Positions 18,541 to 26,791 of a stretch of 64,000 bases of DNA are shown in pieces. The DNA comes from JAGRGG01 sp965217265 (GTDB lineage: Bacteria > Pseudomonadota > Alphaproteobacteria > Geminicoccales > Geminicoccaceae), in contig CBDCHP010000012.1 of the NCBI GenBank assembly GCA_965217265.1, positions 310,001-374,000 of the forward strand, read 5' to 3'. The notes below the pieces were generated by a model. That model did not search any database. It was not told the DNA's origin and saw only the letters and a list, made by a program, of their open reading frames with translations. The translations under genes were made by a program, and so were the position numbers. Position 1 is the first letter of the stretch; each line of letters opens with the position of its first letter.

Positions 18541-19406
18541 GCCCGTGCCGCCCTCCGCTCACGGTGGAAGATCACGGCACCGGCGACGACGATGACCAGC
18601 GCGCCGAGCAGCGTTCGCGCTTCAAGGCGCTCGTCGAAGACGACGAAGCCCAGCAGGATCGCGAACGGGATGGTGCCGTAGCGAAAGGGGGCGAGGAACG
18701 AGACCTCGCCCATCCGATAGGCGGCGACGATCGCGACGTAGGCGAAGGCGACGCAAAGGGCGCTGCCGGCGAGCAGCGGCAGCGCCGCACCGTCGAGCAC
18801 CCGCCAGCCGAGCGGCAGGCTCAGCGCACCGGCCAGCGTGACGGCGAGCGCCATGGCGAGGCCGAGCGCCACGGCGTCGGCGTCCCGGCCGACGCGGCGG
18901 ACGAGCAGGTCGCGCAGGGCCGCGAGCGCCGCCGCCGCCAGCGGCAGGAGGTAAGCGGCACCGCCGCCCCCGCCCTCGAACGGGACCACCAGGACGACGC
19001 CGACGAAGCCGGCGAGGACGGCGCCCCAGCGCCAGGCACCGACGCGCTCGCCCGCGAGCGCCACGACCCCGGTCATGAAGAAGGGGGCGGTGAAGAGGAG
19101 CACGACCGCGACGCCCAAGGGCAGGTGGCGCAGCGCGGCGAAGAAGCAGACGGCGCCCGCGACCTCGCAGGCGGCGCGGGCGAGGTTGGCGCGATCGAGC
19201 GCACCGTACAGCGCCGCCAGACGGCCGCGCCAGAGGAGGAGGGCGAAGAGCAGGGCGCAGATCATGCCGCCGCGCAGGGCCATGACCTGCCCGATCGGCA
19301 GGTCGGCGAGCACGAGCTTGACCAGCGCGTCGCTCAAGGCGCCGAGCGCCATCGTCGCGGTGACGAGCCCGGCCGCGCGCAGGTTGGCGTCCGCCGTCGC
19401 GCTCAC
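18537..19406 (-). CDS. EamA/DMT family transporter, copy 2
   Basis: A 289-residue membrane protein with about ten helices and a duplicated EamA fold. It starts VSATADANLRAAGLV at a GTG overlapping the upstream TGA by 4 nt. LFTAPFFMTGVVALAGERV and YRMGEVSFLAPFRYGTIPFA are typical EamA repeat motifs. It is clearly paralogous to the adjacent EamA gene (shared MALRGGMIC and APFRY/APIRY segments). Substrates of such drug/metabolite exporters are generally unknown. It sits inside a nucleoside-type ABC operon. Confidence 0.88.
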   Translation of the reverse strand: MSATADANLRAAGLVTATMALGALSDALVKLVLADLPIGQVMALRGGMICALLFALLLWRGRLAALYGALDRANLARAACEVAGAVCFFAALRHLPLGVAVVLLFTAPFFMTGVVALAGERVGAWRWGAVLAGFVGVVLVVPFEGGGGGAAYLLPLAAAALAALRDLLVRRVGRDADAVALGLAMALAVTLAGALSLPLGWRVLDGAALPLLAGSALCVAFAYVAIVAAYRMGEVSFLAPFRYGTIPFAILLGFVVFDERLEARTLLGALVIVVAGAVIFHRERRAARA

Positions 19407-20296
19407 CGCGGCGTCCGCCCGAGGCGGGGCGCCCGGTCGGCCGGGGGATTGCGGCGCAGCATCATCAGGCCGGCGGCGACGATGACGAGCGCACCGATCA
19501 GGACGTTCAGGCCCGGCTGGTCGCCGAAGGCGAGGAAGCCCAGGAATGCTGCGAACGGGATCGAGACGTAGCGGATGGGGGCGAGGTAGGAGGCCTCGCC
19601 CAGGCGGTAGGCGGCGACGAGGGTGACGTAGGCGAGCGCGATGCACAAGGCGCTGGCGCCCAGGAAAGGGAGCAGGGCCGGGTCGAGCGGGCGCCAGCCG
19701 AGGACGGCCGTGCCGGCCCCGCCGATCGTGACGACGAGGGCGGTCACGAACGCGACGGCGACGTTGTCCAGGCCCGGGTCGACGTAGCGGGTGATGACGT
19801 CGCGCAGTGCCACGAACACGGCGGCGAGCAGCGGGAACATGAGTGCTGAGTCGATCCCGCCGCCGGGGCCGGCGGCGACGACGACGCCGATGAAGCCGAC
19901 GACGACGGCGAGCCAGCGCCGGGCGTCGACCGGCTCGCGCAGGAAGAACGCCGCGATGAGCGTGATCATCAAGGGCGCGGTGAAGAGGAGCACGGTCGCG
20001 TCGGCGAGCGGCAGCCGGCTCAGGCCGGCGAAGAAGCTGAGCGAGACGACCACCTCGCATAAGCCCCGCAACAGGCTGACGCCGCCGAGCGCCGGGCGCA
20101 AGGTCCACAAGCGGCGGCGCCACGCCAGCCAGACCAGCAGCAAGGGGCAGATCATCGCGCCGCGCAGTGCTAAGACCTGCCCGACGCCGATCTCGACCAG
20201 GGCCAGCTTCACCAGCATGTCGTTCAAGCCGTAGAGCAGCACGGTGAGGAGGAGGAGCCCGGCCGCCCGGGCGTTGTCGCCGAGGGCGCCGCTCAC
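19403..20296 (-). CDS. EamA/DMT family transporter, copy 1
   Basis: A 297-residue EamA protein starting at a GTG that overlaps the permease-1 stop (GTGA). It has two EamA repeats: GQVLALRGAMIC early, and YRLGEASYLAPIRYVSIPFAAF in the second half. It is a tandem paralogue of the next gene. As part of a tightly overlapped operon it is probably co-expressed with the ABC importer. It may export a product of the imported base or a related metabolite; that is inference. Confidence 0.88.
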   Translation of the reverse strand: MSGALGDNARAAGLLLLTVLLYGLNDMLVKLALVEIGVGQVLALRGAMICPLLLVWLAWRRRLWTLRPALGGVSLLRGLCEVVVSLSFFAGLSRLPLADATVLLFTAPLMITLIAAFFLREPVDARRWLAVVVGFIGVVVAAGPGGGIDSALMFPLLAAVFVALRDVITRYVDPGLDNVAVAFVTALVVTIGGAGTAVLGWRPLDPALLPFLGASALCIALAYVTLVAAYRLGEASYLAPIRYVSIPFAAFLGFLAFGDQPGLNVLIGALVIVAAGLMMLRRNPPADRAPRLGRTPR

Positions 20297-21372
20297 CGCA
20301 CGACCCGGTAGCGCACGAACAGGTTGGCGACCAGGACGGCGAGCAGGGCCAAGGCGACGTAGAGGTTGGCGACGTAGCTTGGTACGTCGAAGGCCCGGCT
20401 CATGCTGTCGGCGCCGACGAAGACCGCGGCGGTGAAGAAGGCGGCCGGGACGACGCCGAGCGGGCTCAGACCCGCCAGCGTCGCGACGACGATGCCGGTG
20501 TAGCCGTAGCCGGGCGAGAGGTCCAAGGTGAGGTAGCCCTTGAGGCCGATGACCTCCGAGGCGCCGGCGAGCCCGGCGAGCCCGCCTGAGAGCAGCGCCG
20601 TCATCAGGAGGACGCGCCCGGTCGGGATGCCGGCGTGGCGGGCGGCTTTGAGGTTGTGCCCGGTCGCGCGCAGGCCGAAGCCGAACACCGTCCGCCGCAC
20701 GACGAGTGCCAGCGTCATGGCGGCGGCGAGTGCGATGAGGAGGCCGGCGTGGACGCGCAGCCGGTCGAACAGGGGCGGCAGGGCCGCCGCCTCGATCACG
20801 GGCGGCGATTGCGGCCAGCCGAGGCTCATCGGGTCCTGCAACCGCCCTTCGAGCAGCATCGAGACGAGGAGCAGGGCGACGAAGTTGAGGAGCAGCGTCG
20901 TCACCACCTCGTCGACGCCGAAGCGCAGGCGCAGCCACGTCGGGCCGAGCAGCCAGAGCCCGCCCGCGACGGCGGCGGCCGCCATGACGACGGCCGGGGT
21001 GAGGACGGGGCCGAGGTCGATCGCGCCGCCGCCGAGTGCTGCGGCGACGAGCGCCCCCAAGTAGAGCTGGCCCTCGGCGCCGATGTTCCACAAGCGTGCC
21101 CTGAAGGCGATCGCGACGGCGAGCCCGGTGAAGATCAAGGGCGTCGCCCGCGCCGCCGTCTCGCCGAGGGCGAAGGGGCCGCCGAGGGCGCCGGTGACGA
21201 CGCGCCCGAGGGCGGGCAGCAACGGCGCACCGGCGAGCGCCAGCGGCACGGAAGCCAAGAGGGCCGCGAGCACGAGCGCCAGCAAAGGCGCCAGCGCCGC
21301 CTGCCAGGACCGCACCGAGACCCGCGGTTCAAGCCGCATCGGACCCGCGCGGCTCAGGCCGCACCGTTTCAC
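20293..21372 (-). CDS. BMP-type ABC transporter permease 1
   Basis: A 359-residue permease of the NupP/YufP type. The signature FTGLAVAIAFRARLWNIGAE and GQLYLGAL is followed by FGVDEVVTTLLLNF and the segment RATGHNLKAARHAGI. The annotated GTG start (21372) lies within a short tandem repeat at the junction with the ATPase gene. An ATG at 21339 (MRLEPRVSV) is an equally good start and may be the original one. It would form the membrane channel with permease 2. Confidence 0.88.
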   Translation of the reverse strand: MKRCGLSRAGPMRLEPRVSVRSWQAALAPLLALVLAALLASVPLALAGAPLLPALGRVVTGALGGPFALGETAARATPLIFTGLAVAIAFRARLWNIGAEGQLYLGALVAAALGGGAIDLGPVLTPAVVMAAAAVAGGLWLLGPTWLRLRFGVDEVVTTLLLNFVALLLVSMLLEGRLQDPMSLGWPQSPPVIEAAALPPLFDRLRVHAGLLIALAAAMTLALVVRRTVFGFGLRATGHNLKAARHAGIPTGRVLLMTALLSGGLAGLAGASEVIGLKGYLTLDLSPGYGYTGIVVATLAGLSPLGVVPAAFFTAAVFVGADSMSRAFDVPSYVANLYVALALLAVLVANLFVRYRVVR

Positions 21373-21390
21373 GCGGCTCAGGCCGCATCG
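21323..21390. repeat. Three tandem copies of a 19-bp unit at a gene junction
   Basis: Units CGCGGTTCAAGCCGCATCG (21323-21341), CGCGGCTCAGGCCGCACCG (21348-21366) and CGCGGCTCAGGCCGCATCG (21372-21390) are spaced by 25 and 24 bp. Together they span the ATPase stop and the permease-1 start. Each unit contains an imperfect GCGGCYCARGCCGC palindrome. The array shifts which stop and start codons are used. Confidence 0.75.
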
Positions 21391-22925
21391 CGCCCGCCGC
21401 CGGTCATCAAGGCGGCGATGGTCTGGAGGTCGGCCGACTCGCGCGGCACCGCCGGGTGCAGGCGCCCGGCGTGGATCACGGCGATGCGGTCGGCAAGGGC
21501 GAAGAGTTCGTCCAGATCCTCGCTGATGAGCAGGATGCCGGCCCCCCCGGTCCGCGCGTCGAGCAGCCGGCGGTGCACGGCGGCGACGGCGCCGAGGTCG
21601 AGGCCGCGCGTCGGCCGGCAGGCGAGGACGAAGCGCGGGCTCGCGTCCAAGACCCGGCCGAGGATCAGCTTTTGCAAATTGCCGCCCGAGAGGCCGGCGG
21701 CGGGGACGTGGACGTCGGCGGGGCGGACGTCGTGGGCGCGGACCAGCGCCTCCGCCCCGCCGACGAGTGCGCCGCGGTCGAACAAGCCGAAGCGGCTTTT
21801 AGCGTTCGTGCCGATCGCTTCGAGTGCCGCGTTCTCCCAGACGCGCATCGCGCCGATGGCACCCTCGGCGTTGCGGTCCTCGGGGATGCGGCCGATCCCG
21901 GCCCGGACCAGCGCCCGCGGCCCGCCCGGCCAGGGGGCGCCCTTGAGGCGCAGTTCGCCGGCGTCGGGGCAAAGCGTGCCGGCGAAGAGGGCGGCGAGGC
22001 TCTTCTGGCCGTTGCCCGCGACCCCGGCGACGCCGAGGATCTCGCCCTCGCGCACGGCGAGGCGAAGGTCGTACAAGGGCTCGCGGCCCGGCCTCGGCCC
22101 GACCCCGACGCCGATCGCCTCGACCATCACGGCGCCCGGACGGCCGCGGTTCGTTGGCACCGGCGTCACCTCGCGCTCGACCATCGCCCGCGCCAGTTCG
22201 GCCTTGTTCGTCGCCCCGATCGGTGCGTCGAGCACCTTTTTGCCGCGGCGCAGGACGACGGCGCGGTCGCACAAGCCCACGATCTCGTCGAGCTTGTGGC
22301 CGATGAAGAGGACGCCGATCCCCCGCGCCGCCAGCGCCTTTAGCGCCGTGCCCAAGCCCGCCGCCTGCAAGGGCGTCAAGACGGCGGTCGGCTCGTCGAG
22401 GATCAGGACGCGGGCACCCCGATAGAGCGCCTTCAGGAGTTCGACCCGCTGGCGCTCGCCGATCGAGAGGTCGCCGATCTTGACGTTTAGCCCTACGTCG
22501 AGGCCGGTCGCGTCGATCAGGCCCATGAGGCGGCGGCGCACGCGGGCCCGGTCGAGCCAGGGCGACCACAAGCCTTGCGTGCCGAGGCCGACGTTCTCGA
22601 TCGCGTCCAGATTGTCGGCGAGGGTGAAGTGCTGGTGCACCATGCCGACGCCGGCCCGCAGTGCCGCCCGCGGCGAGCCGGGCGGCAGCGGCACCGCCCG
22701 CCCCTCGGCGTCCGCCACCACGACGGCGCCCGCGTCCGGCACCAGATGCCCGAACAGGACGTTCATCAGCGTCGTCTTGCCGGCGCCGTTCTCGCCGAGC
22801 AGGCCGACGATCTCGCCCTTGCCCAGGTCGAGGTCGATCGCCTCGTTGGCGATCGTGCCGCCAAAGCGCTTGGTGATCCCGGCCATGCGCAGCAAGGGCG
22901 GAGCCTTGCCGACGATCGTGCTCAC
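21378..22925 (-). CDS. BMP-type ABC transporter ATP-binding protein (two NBDs)
   Basis: A 515-residue protein with two nucleotide-binding domains, as in RbsA/NupO. The first has Walker A GENGAGKTT, signature LSIGERQRVELL and Walker B VLILDEPTAVL. The second is degenerate at Walker A (GVAGNGQKS) and Walker B (VLACRPTRGLD), as usual in this family, with LSGGNLQKLILGR. It starts at a GTG overlapping the BMP stop by GTGA. It energises import by the two permeases. Confidence 0.92.
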   Translation of the reverse strand: MSTIVGKAPPLLRMAGITKRFGGTIANEAIDLDLGKGEIVGLLGENGAGKTTLMNVLFGHLVPDAGAVVVADAEGRAVPLPPGSPRAALRAGVGMVHQHFTLADNLDAIENVGLGTQGLWSPWLDRARVRRRLMGLIDATGLDVGLNVKIGDLSIGERQRVELLKALYRGARVLILDEPTAVLTPLQAAGLGTALKALAARGIGVLFIGHKLDEIVGLCDRAVVLRRGKKVLDAPIGATNKAELARAMVEREVTPVPTNRGRPGAVMVEAIGVGVGPRPGREPLYDLRLAVREGEILGVAGVAGNGQKSLAALFAGTLCPDAGELRLKGAPWPGGPRALVRAGIGRIPEDRNAEGAIGAMRVWENAALEAIGTNAKSRFGLFDRGALVGGAEALVRAHDVRPADVHVPAAGLSGGNLQKLILGRVLDASPRFVLACRPTRGLDLGAVAAVHRRLLDARTGGAGILLISEDLDELFALADRIAVIHAGRLHPAVPRESADLQTIAALMTGGGRDAA

Positions 22926-23902
22926 GAGCGGCCCTTGGGCTCCGTGTCGTCGATCTCGATCTTAAGGCCCCCGTTTCGGATCGCCGCCTCGCGCTCCTCG
23001 ACCAAGCTCTGCACCTCGGCCGGGACGAGATCGTCTTCGAGCGGGGCCAGCGTGCAGCCGCCCTGCCCGAGATTGCTGTAGGGGCCGTAGTCTTCGGCCG
23101 TGAACCTATCGTCTCGAACCGCCGCGACGGCGCGGTCGATCGTGGGCTCCATGTGCCACAGGGCACTCGCCACCACCGTACCCGGATACTCGTCGGCGGT
23201 GTCGACGACGTTGCCGATGGCGTGGACGCCGCGCTCCTTGGCCGCGTCCGAGACGCCGTAGCGCTCGGCGTACATGACGTCGGCCCCGGCGTCGATCATC
23301 GCGAACGCGGCCTCCTTCGCCTTCGGCGGGTCATACCAGGAGCCGATGAAGGTGACGAGGAACTGGGCCTCGGGGTTGGCCTCCTCGGCACCGGCCATGA
23401 AGGCGTGCATCAGGCGGTTGACTTCCGGGATCGGGTAGCCGCCGACCATGCCGATCTGGCCGCTCTCGCTCAAGCTCCCGGCGACGAGGCCGGTCAGGTA
23501 GGAGCATTCCTGGATGTAGTTGTCGAAGACGGCGAAGTTGGGTGCTTCGGGGCCGAAGCTGGAGCCCATCAAGAAGGCGCTGTCCGGGTAGTCGCCCGCC
23601 ACGCCGCGCGCCGCGCGCTCGACGCCGAACGCCTCGCCGACGATGAGGCTTTGCCCCGCCTCGGCGTACTCGCGCATCACCCGCTCGTAGTCGGTGTTCT
23701 GCACGTTCTCGGACCAGGTGTAGGCGACGTCGCCGCGCGCCTCGGCCGCCTGCAACGCTCGATGGATGCGGCTCACCCACTGCTGCTCGACCGGCACGGT
23801 GTAGACGCCGGCGACCTTGACCGGCTCGGCGGCGAGCGACGACGCGGCGAGGCAGACGCTCGCCGCCAACCCGGCGAGCAAGGGGCGGCGGGCGGTGGGC
23901 AT
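22922..23902 (-). CDS. BMP family ABC transporter substrate-binding protein
   Basis: A 326-residue periplasmic binding protein of the Bmp/Med family. A signal peptide covers about residues 1-25 (LLAGLAASVCLAASSLAAE). The mature protein shows the usual sequence of the family: TDYERVMREYAEAGQSLIVGEAFG, AGSLSESGQIGMVGGYPIPEVN and DAGADVMYAERYG. Family members bind nucleosides or purines. It is the first gene of the transporter operon. The downstream codA on the same strand supports a base or nucleoside ligand, but this is inference. Confidence 0.9.
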   Translation of the reverse strand: MPTARRPLLAGLAASVCLAASSLAAEPVKVAGVYTVPVEQQWVSRIHRALQAAEARGDVAYTWSENVQNTDYERVMREYAEAGQSLIVGEAFGVERAARGVAGDYPDSAFLMGSSFGPEAPNFAVFDNYIQECSYLTGLVAGSLSESGQIGMVGGYPIPEVNRLMHAFMAGAEEANPEAQFLVTFIGSWYDPPKAKEAAFAMIDAGADVMYAERYGVSDAAKERGVHAIGNVVDTADEYPGTVVASALWHMEPTIDRAVAAVRDDRFTAEDYGPYSNLGQGGCTLAPLEDDLVPAEVQSLVEEREAAIRNGGLKIEIDDTEPKGRS

Positions 23903-24050
23903 GACTTTAGGCTCCGTTATTCAACGTCGGGATCGGGAGCCTCTCACGGGCATCGCCGCACACGCGAGGTTCCCAGGCTAACGGCGCCGGATCATGACCG
24001 CGGGCGGCGGCGATGAAAAGGGGGAGCGACGCGGAACCTTACCGGTCCGC

Positions 24051-24482
24051 CTACTCTTTGTTGTCGTTCTGCCCTAAGACGCGGGCGAGATTGCAGATCG
24101 CGTCCTGGTGCTTACGGTTTTGGATGGCGGCGAAGTTGCGCGCGAGTTCGAGCAACATGCGCTGCTGCGGCATCATCTCGGCCTGCTTCGGCTTTGCCTG
24201 CTGGTTGGGCTCGACGTCCTCGAAGAAGTAGCCGATGTCGACGCCGAGCGCGTGCGAGATCTGATAGAGCCGCCCGGCCGAGATGCGGTTGATGCCGGTC
24301 TCGTACTTGTGCGCCTGCTGATAGGTCACGCCGATCAGCTCGGCCATCTGCTGCTGGGTCAGGCCCAGCATGATGCGCCGCTGGCGGATGCGCAGGCTGA
24401 CGTAGTGATCGACGTCGAGCGCACGGCCGCGTCCGCCGGCGTTGCGGCCGGCGACTTTGGTGGCAGTGGCAACTTGGGTCAT
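24051..24482 (-). CDS. XRE-family HTH regulator (alphaproteobacterial type)
   Basis: A cytoplasmic DNA-binding protein of about 143 residues. The conserved core VSLRIRQRRIMLGLTQQQ followed by MAELIGVTYQQAHKYETG is a Cro/CI-type HTH at about residues 29-85. It matches a widespread alphaproteobacterial family. The tail is glutamine-rich and helical (KQAEMMPQQRMLLEL). Start ATG 24482 has GGAG 8 nt upstream; ATG 24497 (five residues longer) is also possible. The AT-rich gap before it (24498-24574) probably holds its promoter. Targets are unknown. Confidence 0.85.
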   Translation of the reverse strand: MTQVATATKVAGRNAGGRGRALDVDHYVSLRIRQRRIMLGLTQQQMAELIGVTYQQAHKYETGINRISAGRLYQISHALGVDIGYFFEDVEPNQQAKPKQAEMMPQQRMLLELARNFAAIQNRKHQDAICNLARVLGQNDNKE

Positions 24483-24574
24483 GAGCGGGCTCCGCATCCT
24501 GTTTCCCCGGTTCCGCTGAGGGGGTACTAGAATGATTTTGGCTAAAATACCCCAGAGATTTTAAACTTCCAGCG

Positions 24575-25258
24575 TTATGAGAATTTCTCATCAACCATGT
24601 AAGGCCCGGCCCTTTGATCGCCGGTTTCGCCGCCGAGCAGGTCCGGCTCAACCACCGCGACGACTGCCCTCGCACTCACCACGCTCACGGCGCGCAAGGT
24701 CGGGGCGGCGTAGGCGGCGAGGTCGAAGCGGTCCGGGTCGGCGCTCGGCGTCAGCCGCCGCAAGAGCACCCGCCCGTCGGCGACCTCGACCAGCGCGTGG
24801 CGCGCGAGCAGCCGGGCGGGCTCGGGCTCGGGCAGGCGCGCGACCAGGACCTGCTGGCCTTGACGGAAGACCGGGCTCATCCCGTCGTCGGCGACCTCGA
24901 ACGCCTGCAAGCGCTCGTCGGGCAGGCTGACGAAGTGCTTGTGGCTGTTATGCCGGCCGCCGTTCAGGCTGCACATCGCCCCGACCGCGCCGGCGAACGG
25001 GATGGTGCGGCGGTCGCGCGAGCGGCCGAAGCACAGATACTCCGGCGTCGTGTCGAGAATGGCGGCGAGGCGCTCGACGACATCGCGCCCCGGCATGTAC
25101 TCGTCGCGCTCGTAGGGGCCGATCGCCGTCTGGTGCCGGGCGATCAGCCGGGCGAGGTCGGTCTGGGTGATGCCCTTGCCCTGCCGCAGGGCTTTGAGGC
25201 GACTGCCGAATGTACCAAACCCGCTCGGCCGCAAGAGTGATCTCCCGTTGCTGACCAC
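24575..25258 (-). CDS. HTH repressor with S24/LexA-like C-terminal domain
   Basis: A protein of about 219-227 residues. An N-terminal Cro/CI HTH (FGSRLKALRQGKGITQTDLA, residues about 16-70) is joined to a peptidase S24-like domain (AFEVADDGMSPVFRQGQQVLVA). That domain carries the GMSP serine loop of CI/LexA repressors. Such proteins are often phage-like or stress-induced repressors. The start is unsure. GTG 25258 has no ribosome binding site, whereas TTG 25234 has GGGAG 7 nt upstream. No other phage genes are near. Confidence 0.8.
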   Translation of the reverse strand: MVSNGRSLLRPSGFGTFGSRLKALRQGKGITQTDLARLIARHQTAIGPYERDEYMPGRDVVERLAAILDTTPEYLCFGRSRDRRTIPFAGAVGAMCSLNGGRHNSHKHFVSLPDERLQAFEVADDGMSPVFRQGQQVLVARLPEPEPARLLARHALVEVADGRVLLRRLTPSADPDRFDLAAYAAPTLRAVSVVSARAVVAVVEPDLLGGETGDQRAGPYMVDEKFS

Positions 25259-25272
25259 TTAAGAGCTTAAGT
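25257..25272. promoter_or_regulatory. Possible operator of the S24-HTH gene
   Basis: ACTTAA-GAGC-TTAAGT is a 16-bp inverted repeat with perfect 6-bp half sites. It overlaps the annotated GTG start and precedes the alternative TTG start. An AT-rich symmetric site at this place fits an autoregulatory operator of a CI-like repressor. This is inference from symmetry and position only. Confidence 0.35.
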
Positions 25273-25409
25273 CGGGATGATTAAGACCATCTCTCGTTGC
25301 ATTAGGCAATCCCCCCGTTGTGCTTCACCGTGCAAAAATCATGTCGGGGTTGTGATCGCGCGCCGGCGAGGTGCAGAAGGCTAACCCCGGCTTCTAGCCG
25401 TGCGGGTAT

Positions 25410-26584
25410 TTAGGCGCGAAGCGCTTGGTCGAGGTCGGCGACGATGTCCTCGACGTCTTCGAGCCCGACCGACAGACGGATCAGGTCGTCGGTGATGCCG
25501 AGCGCCAGACGCTCTTCGGGCGGCAGCTTCGAGTGGGTCGTCGTCGCCGGGTGGGTGACGAGCGACTTGGCGTCGCCCAGATTGTTGGAGATCAAGATCA
25601 GCCGCAGCCGGTCGAGGACGGCGAACGCGCGCCCCTTGCCGCCGCCGACGCGAAAGGCGAGCAGCGAGCCGCCGGCCTTCATCTGCCGCCGCGCCAATTC
25701 GTGCTGCGGGTGGCTCGTCAGCCCTGGGTAGAGGACGCGCTCGACGCCTGGGTGGTCCTCCAGGTGCCGTGCGACCTCGATCGCGTTGGCGCAGTGCCGT
25801 TCGAGGCGCAAGTCGAGCGTCTCTAGGCCCTTGGCCAGCACCCAGGCGTTGAACGGGCTGAGCGAGGGGCCGGTGTGCTTCAGGTAGGGATGAAGGTGAT
25901 CCTCGCGAAACGCCTTGGAGCCCAAGACGATGCCGCCGAGGCAGCGGCCCTGGCCGTCGATGTGCTTGGTGGCGGAGTAGACGCTGACGTCGGCGCCGAG
26001 CGCCAGCGGCTTTTGCAACAGCGGCGTCGCGAAGACGTTGTCGACGACGACCCTGGCGCCGGCCGCGTGCGCGAGTCCGCTCACCGCAGCAATGTCGATC
26101 AGTTCGAGCGTCGGGTTGCCGGGGGTTTCGAAGAAGACGAGGTCGGCCGGGCGCGTCAACGCCCGCGCCCAGGCGTCGGGTCGGCCCCGTCGACCAGCTC
26201 GGTCTCGATGCCGTAGCGCGGCAGGATGTCGGTCAGGATATAGCGGCAGGAGCCGAACAGGAGCTTGGCACCGACGACGCGCATTCCCGCCTTGAGCTGG
26301 CAGACGAGGGCGGCGTGGACCGCCGCCATGCCCGACGCCACGGCGCAGGCCTCCTCGGCCCCTTCGAGCGCCATCATCCGCTCCTCGAAGACGCGCACGG
26401 TCGGGTTGCCGTAGCGGCTATACAGGTAGCCCGGCCGCCGGTCCTTGAAACGTTCTTCGGCGTACTCGGCCCGCTCGTAGACGAAGCCCGAGGTCAAGTA
26501 GAGGGCTTCTGCCGTCTCGCCGTGAGGCGAGCGCCGCTGACCCGCGTGGATGGCGCGGGTGCGCTCGCCGTAGCCCTCGTCCAT
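25410..26584 (-). pseudogene. metZ: O-succinylhomoserine sulfhydrylase, one-base frameshift
   Basis: The reconstructed protein is about 391 residues of the Cys/Met metabolism PLP family. The 5' part (26584-26156) begins MDEGYGERTRAIHAGQRRSP and carries SRYGNPTVRVFEERMMALEG. The 3' part (in frame from about 26160) has the PLP lysine in SVYSATKHIDGQGRCLGG and the C-terminal SVGLEDVEDIVADLDQAL. A one-base deletion near 26176-26182 turns VDGADPDAWARALTRP into VDGADPTPGRGR and a stop. All motifs are intact on both sides, so this could be very recent decay or an assembly error. If real, direct sulfhydrylation of succinylhomoserine to homocysteine would be lost here. Confidence 0.85.
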
Positions 26585-26709
26585 GCGCGATCCTTGAAGA
26601 GGCTGGTGCGGTGGCTTCTATCGGCGCGGCGGCTTTTGGGTCAAGCGTCGCAGACGCCGGCCCCAAACGAGGCGGGTCGGCGGCGGTTGTCGCTGAGGGC
26701 GACACGAAA

Positions 26710-26740
26710 CGACCCCCGTCGCGTTCGCGTACGGGGGTCG
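26710..26740 (-). terminator. Intrinsic terminator-like hairpin after the DUF2382 gene
   Basis: A perfect 10-bp stem (CGACCCCCGT / ACGGGGGTCG) with an 11-nt loop lies about 52 nt downstream of the stop of the 26792-27613 gene. On the minus strand it is followed by TTTCGTG. It would separate the stress-gene run from metZ. Confidence 0.55.
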
Positions 26741-26791
26741 CTCTTAAAGCCTGCTGCCGGCATGAAGACCATACCGTTCAGCTAGCACGCC

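Noticed and set aside
26585..26790. SAM-II riboswitch upstream of metZ
   Set aside because: Searched by eye for the conserved pseudoknot segments; the leader holds only a terminator hairpin of the upstream gene.
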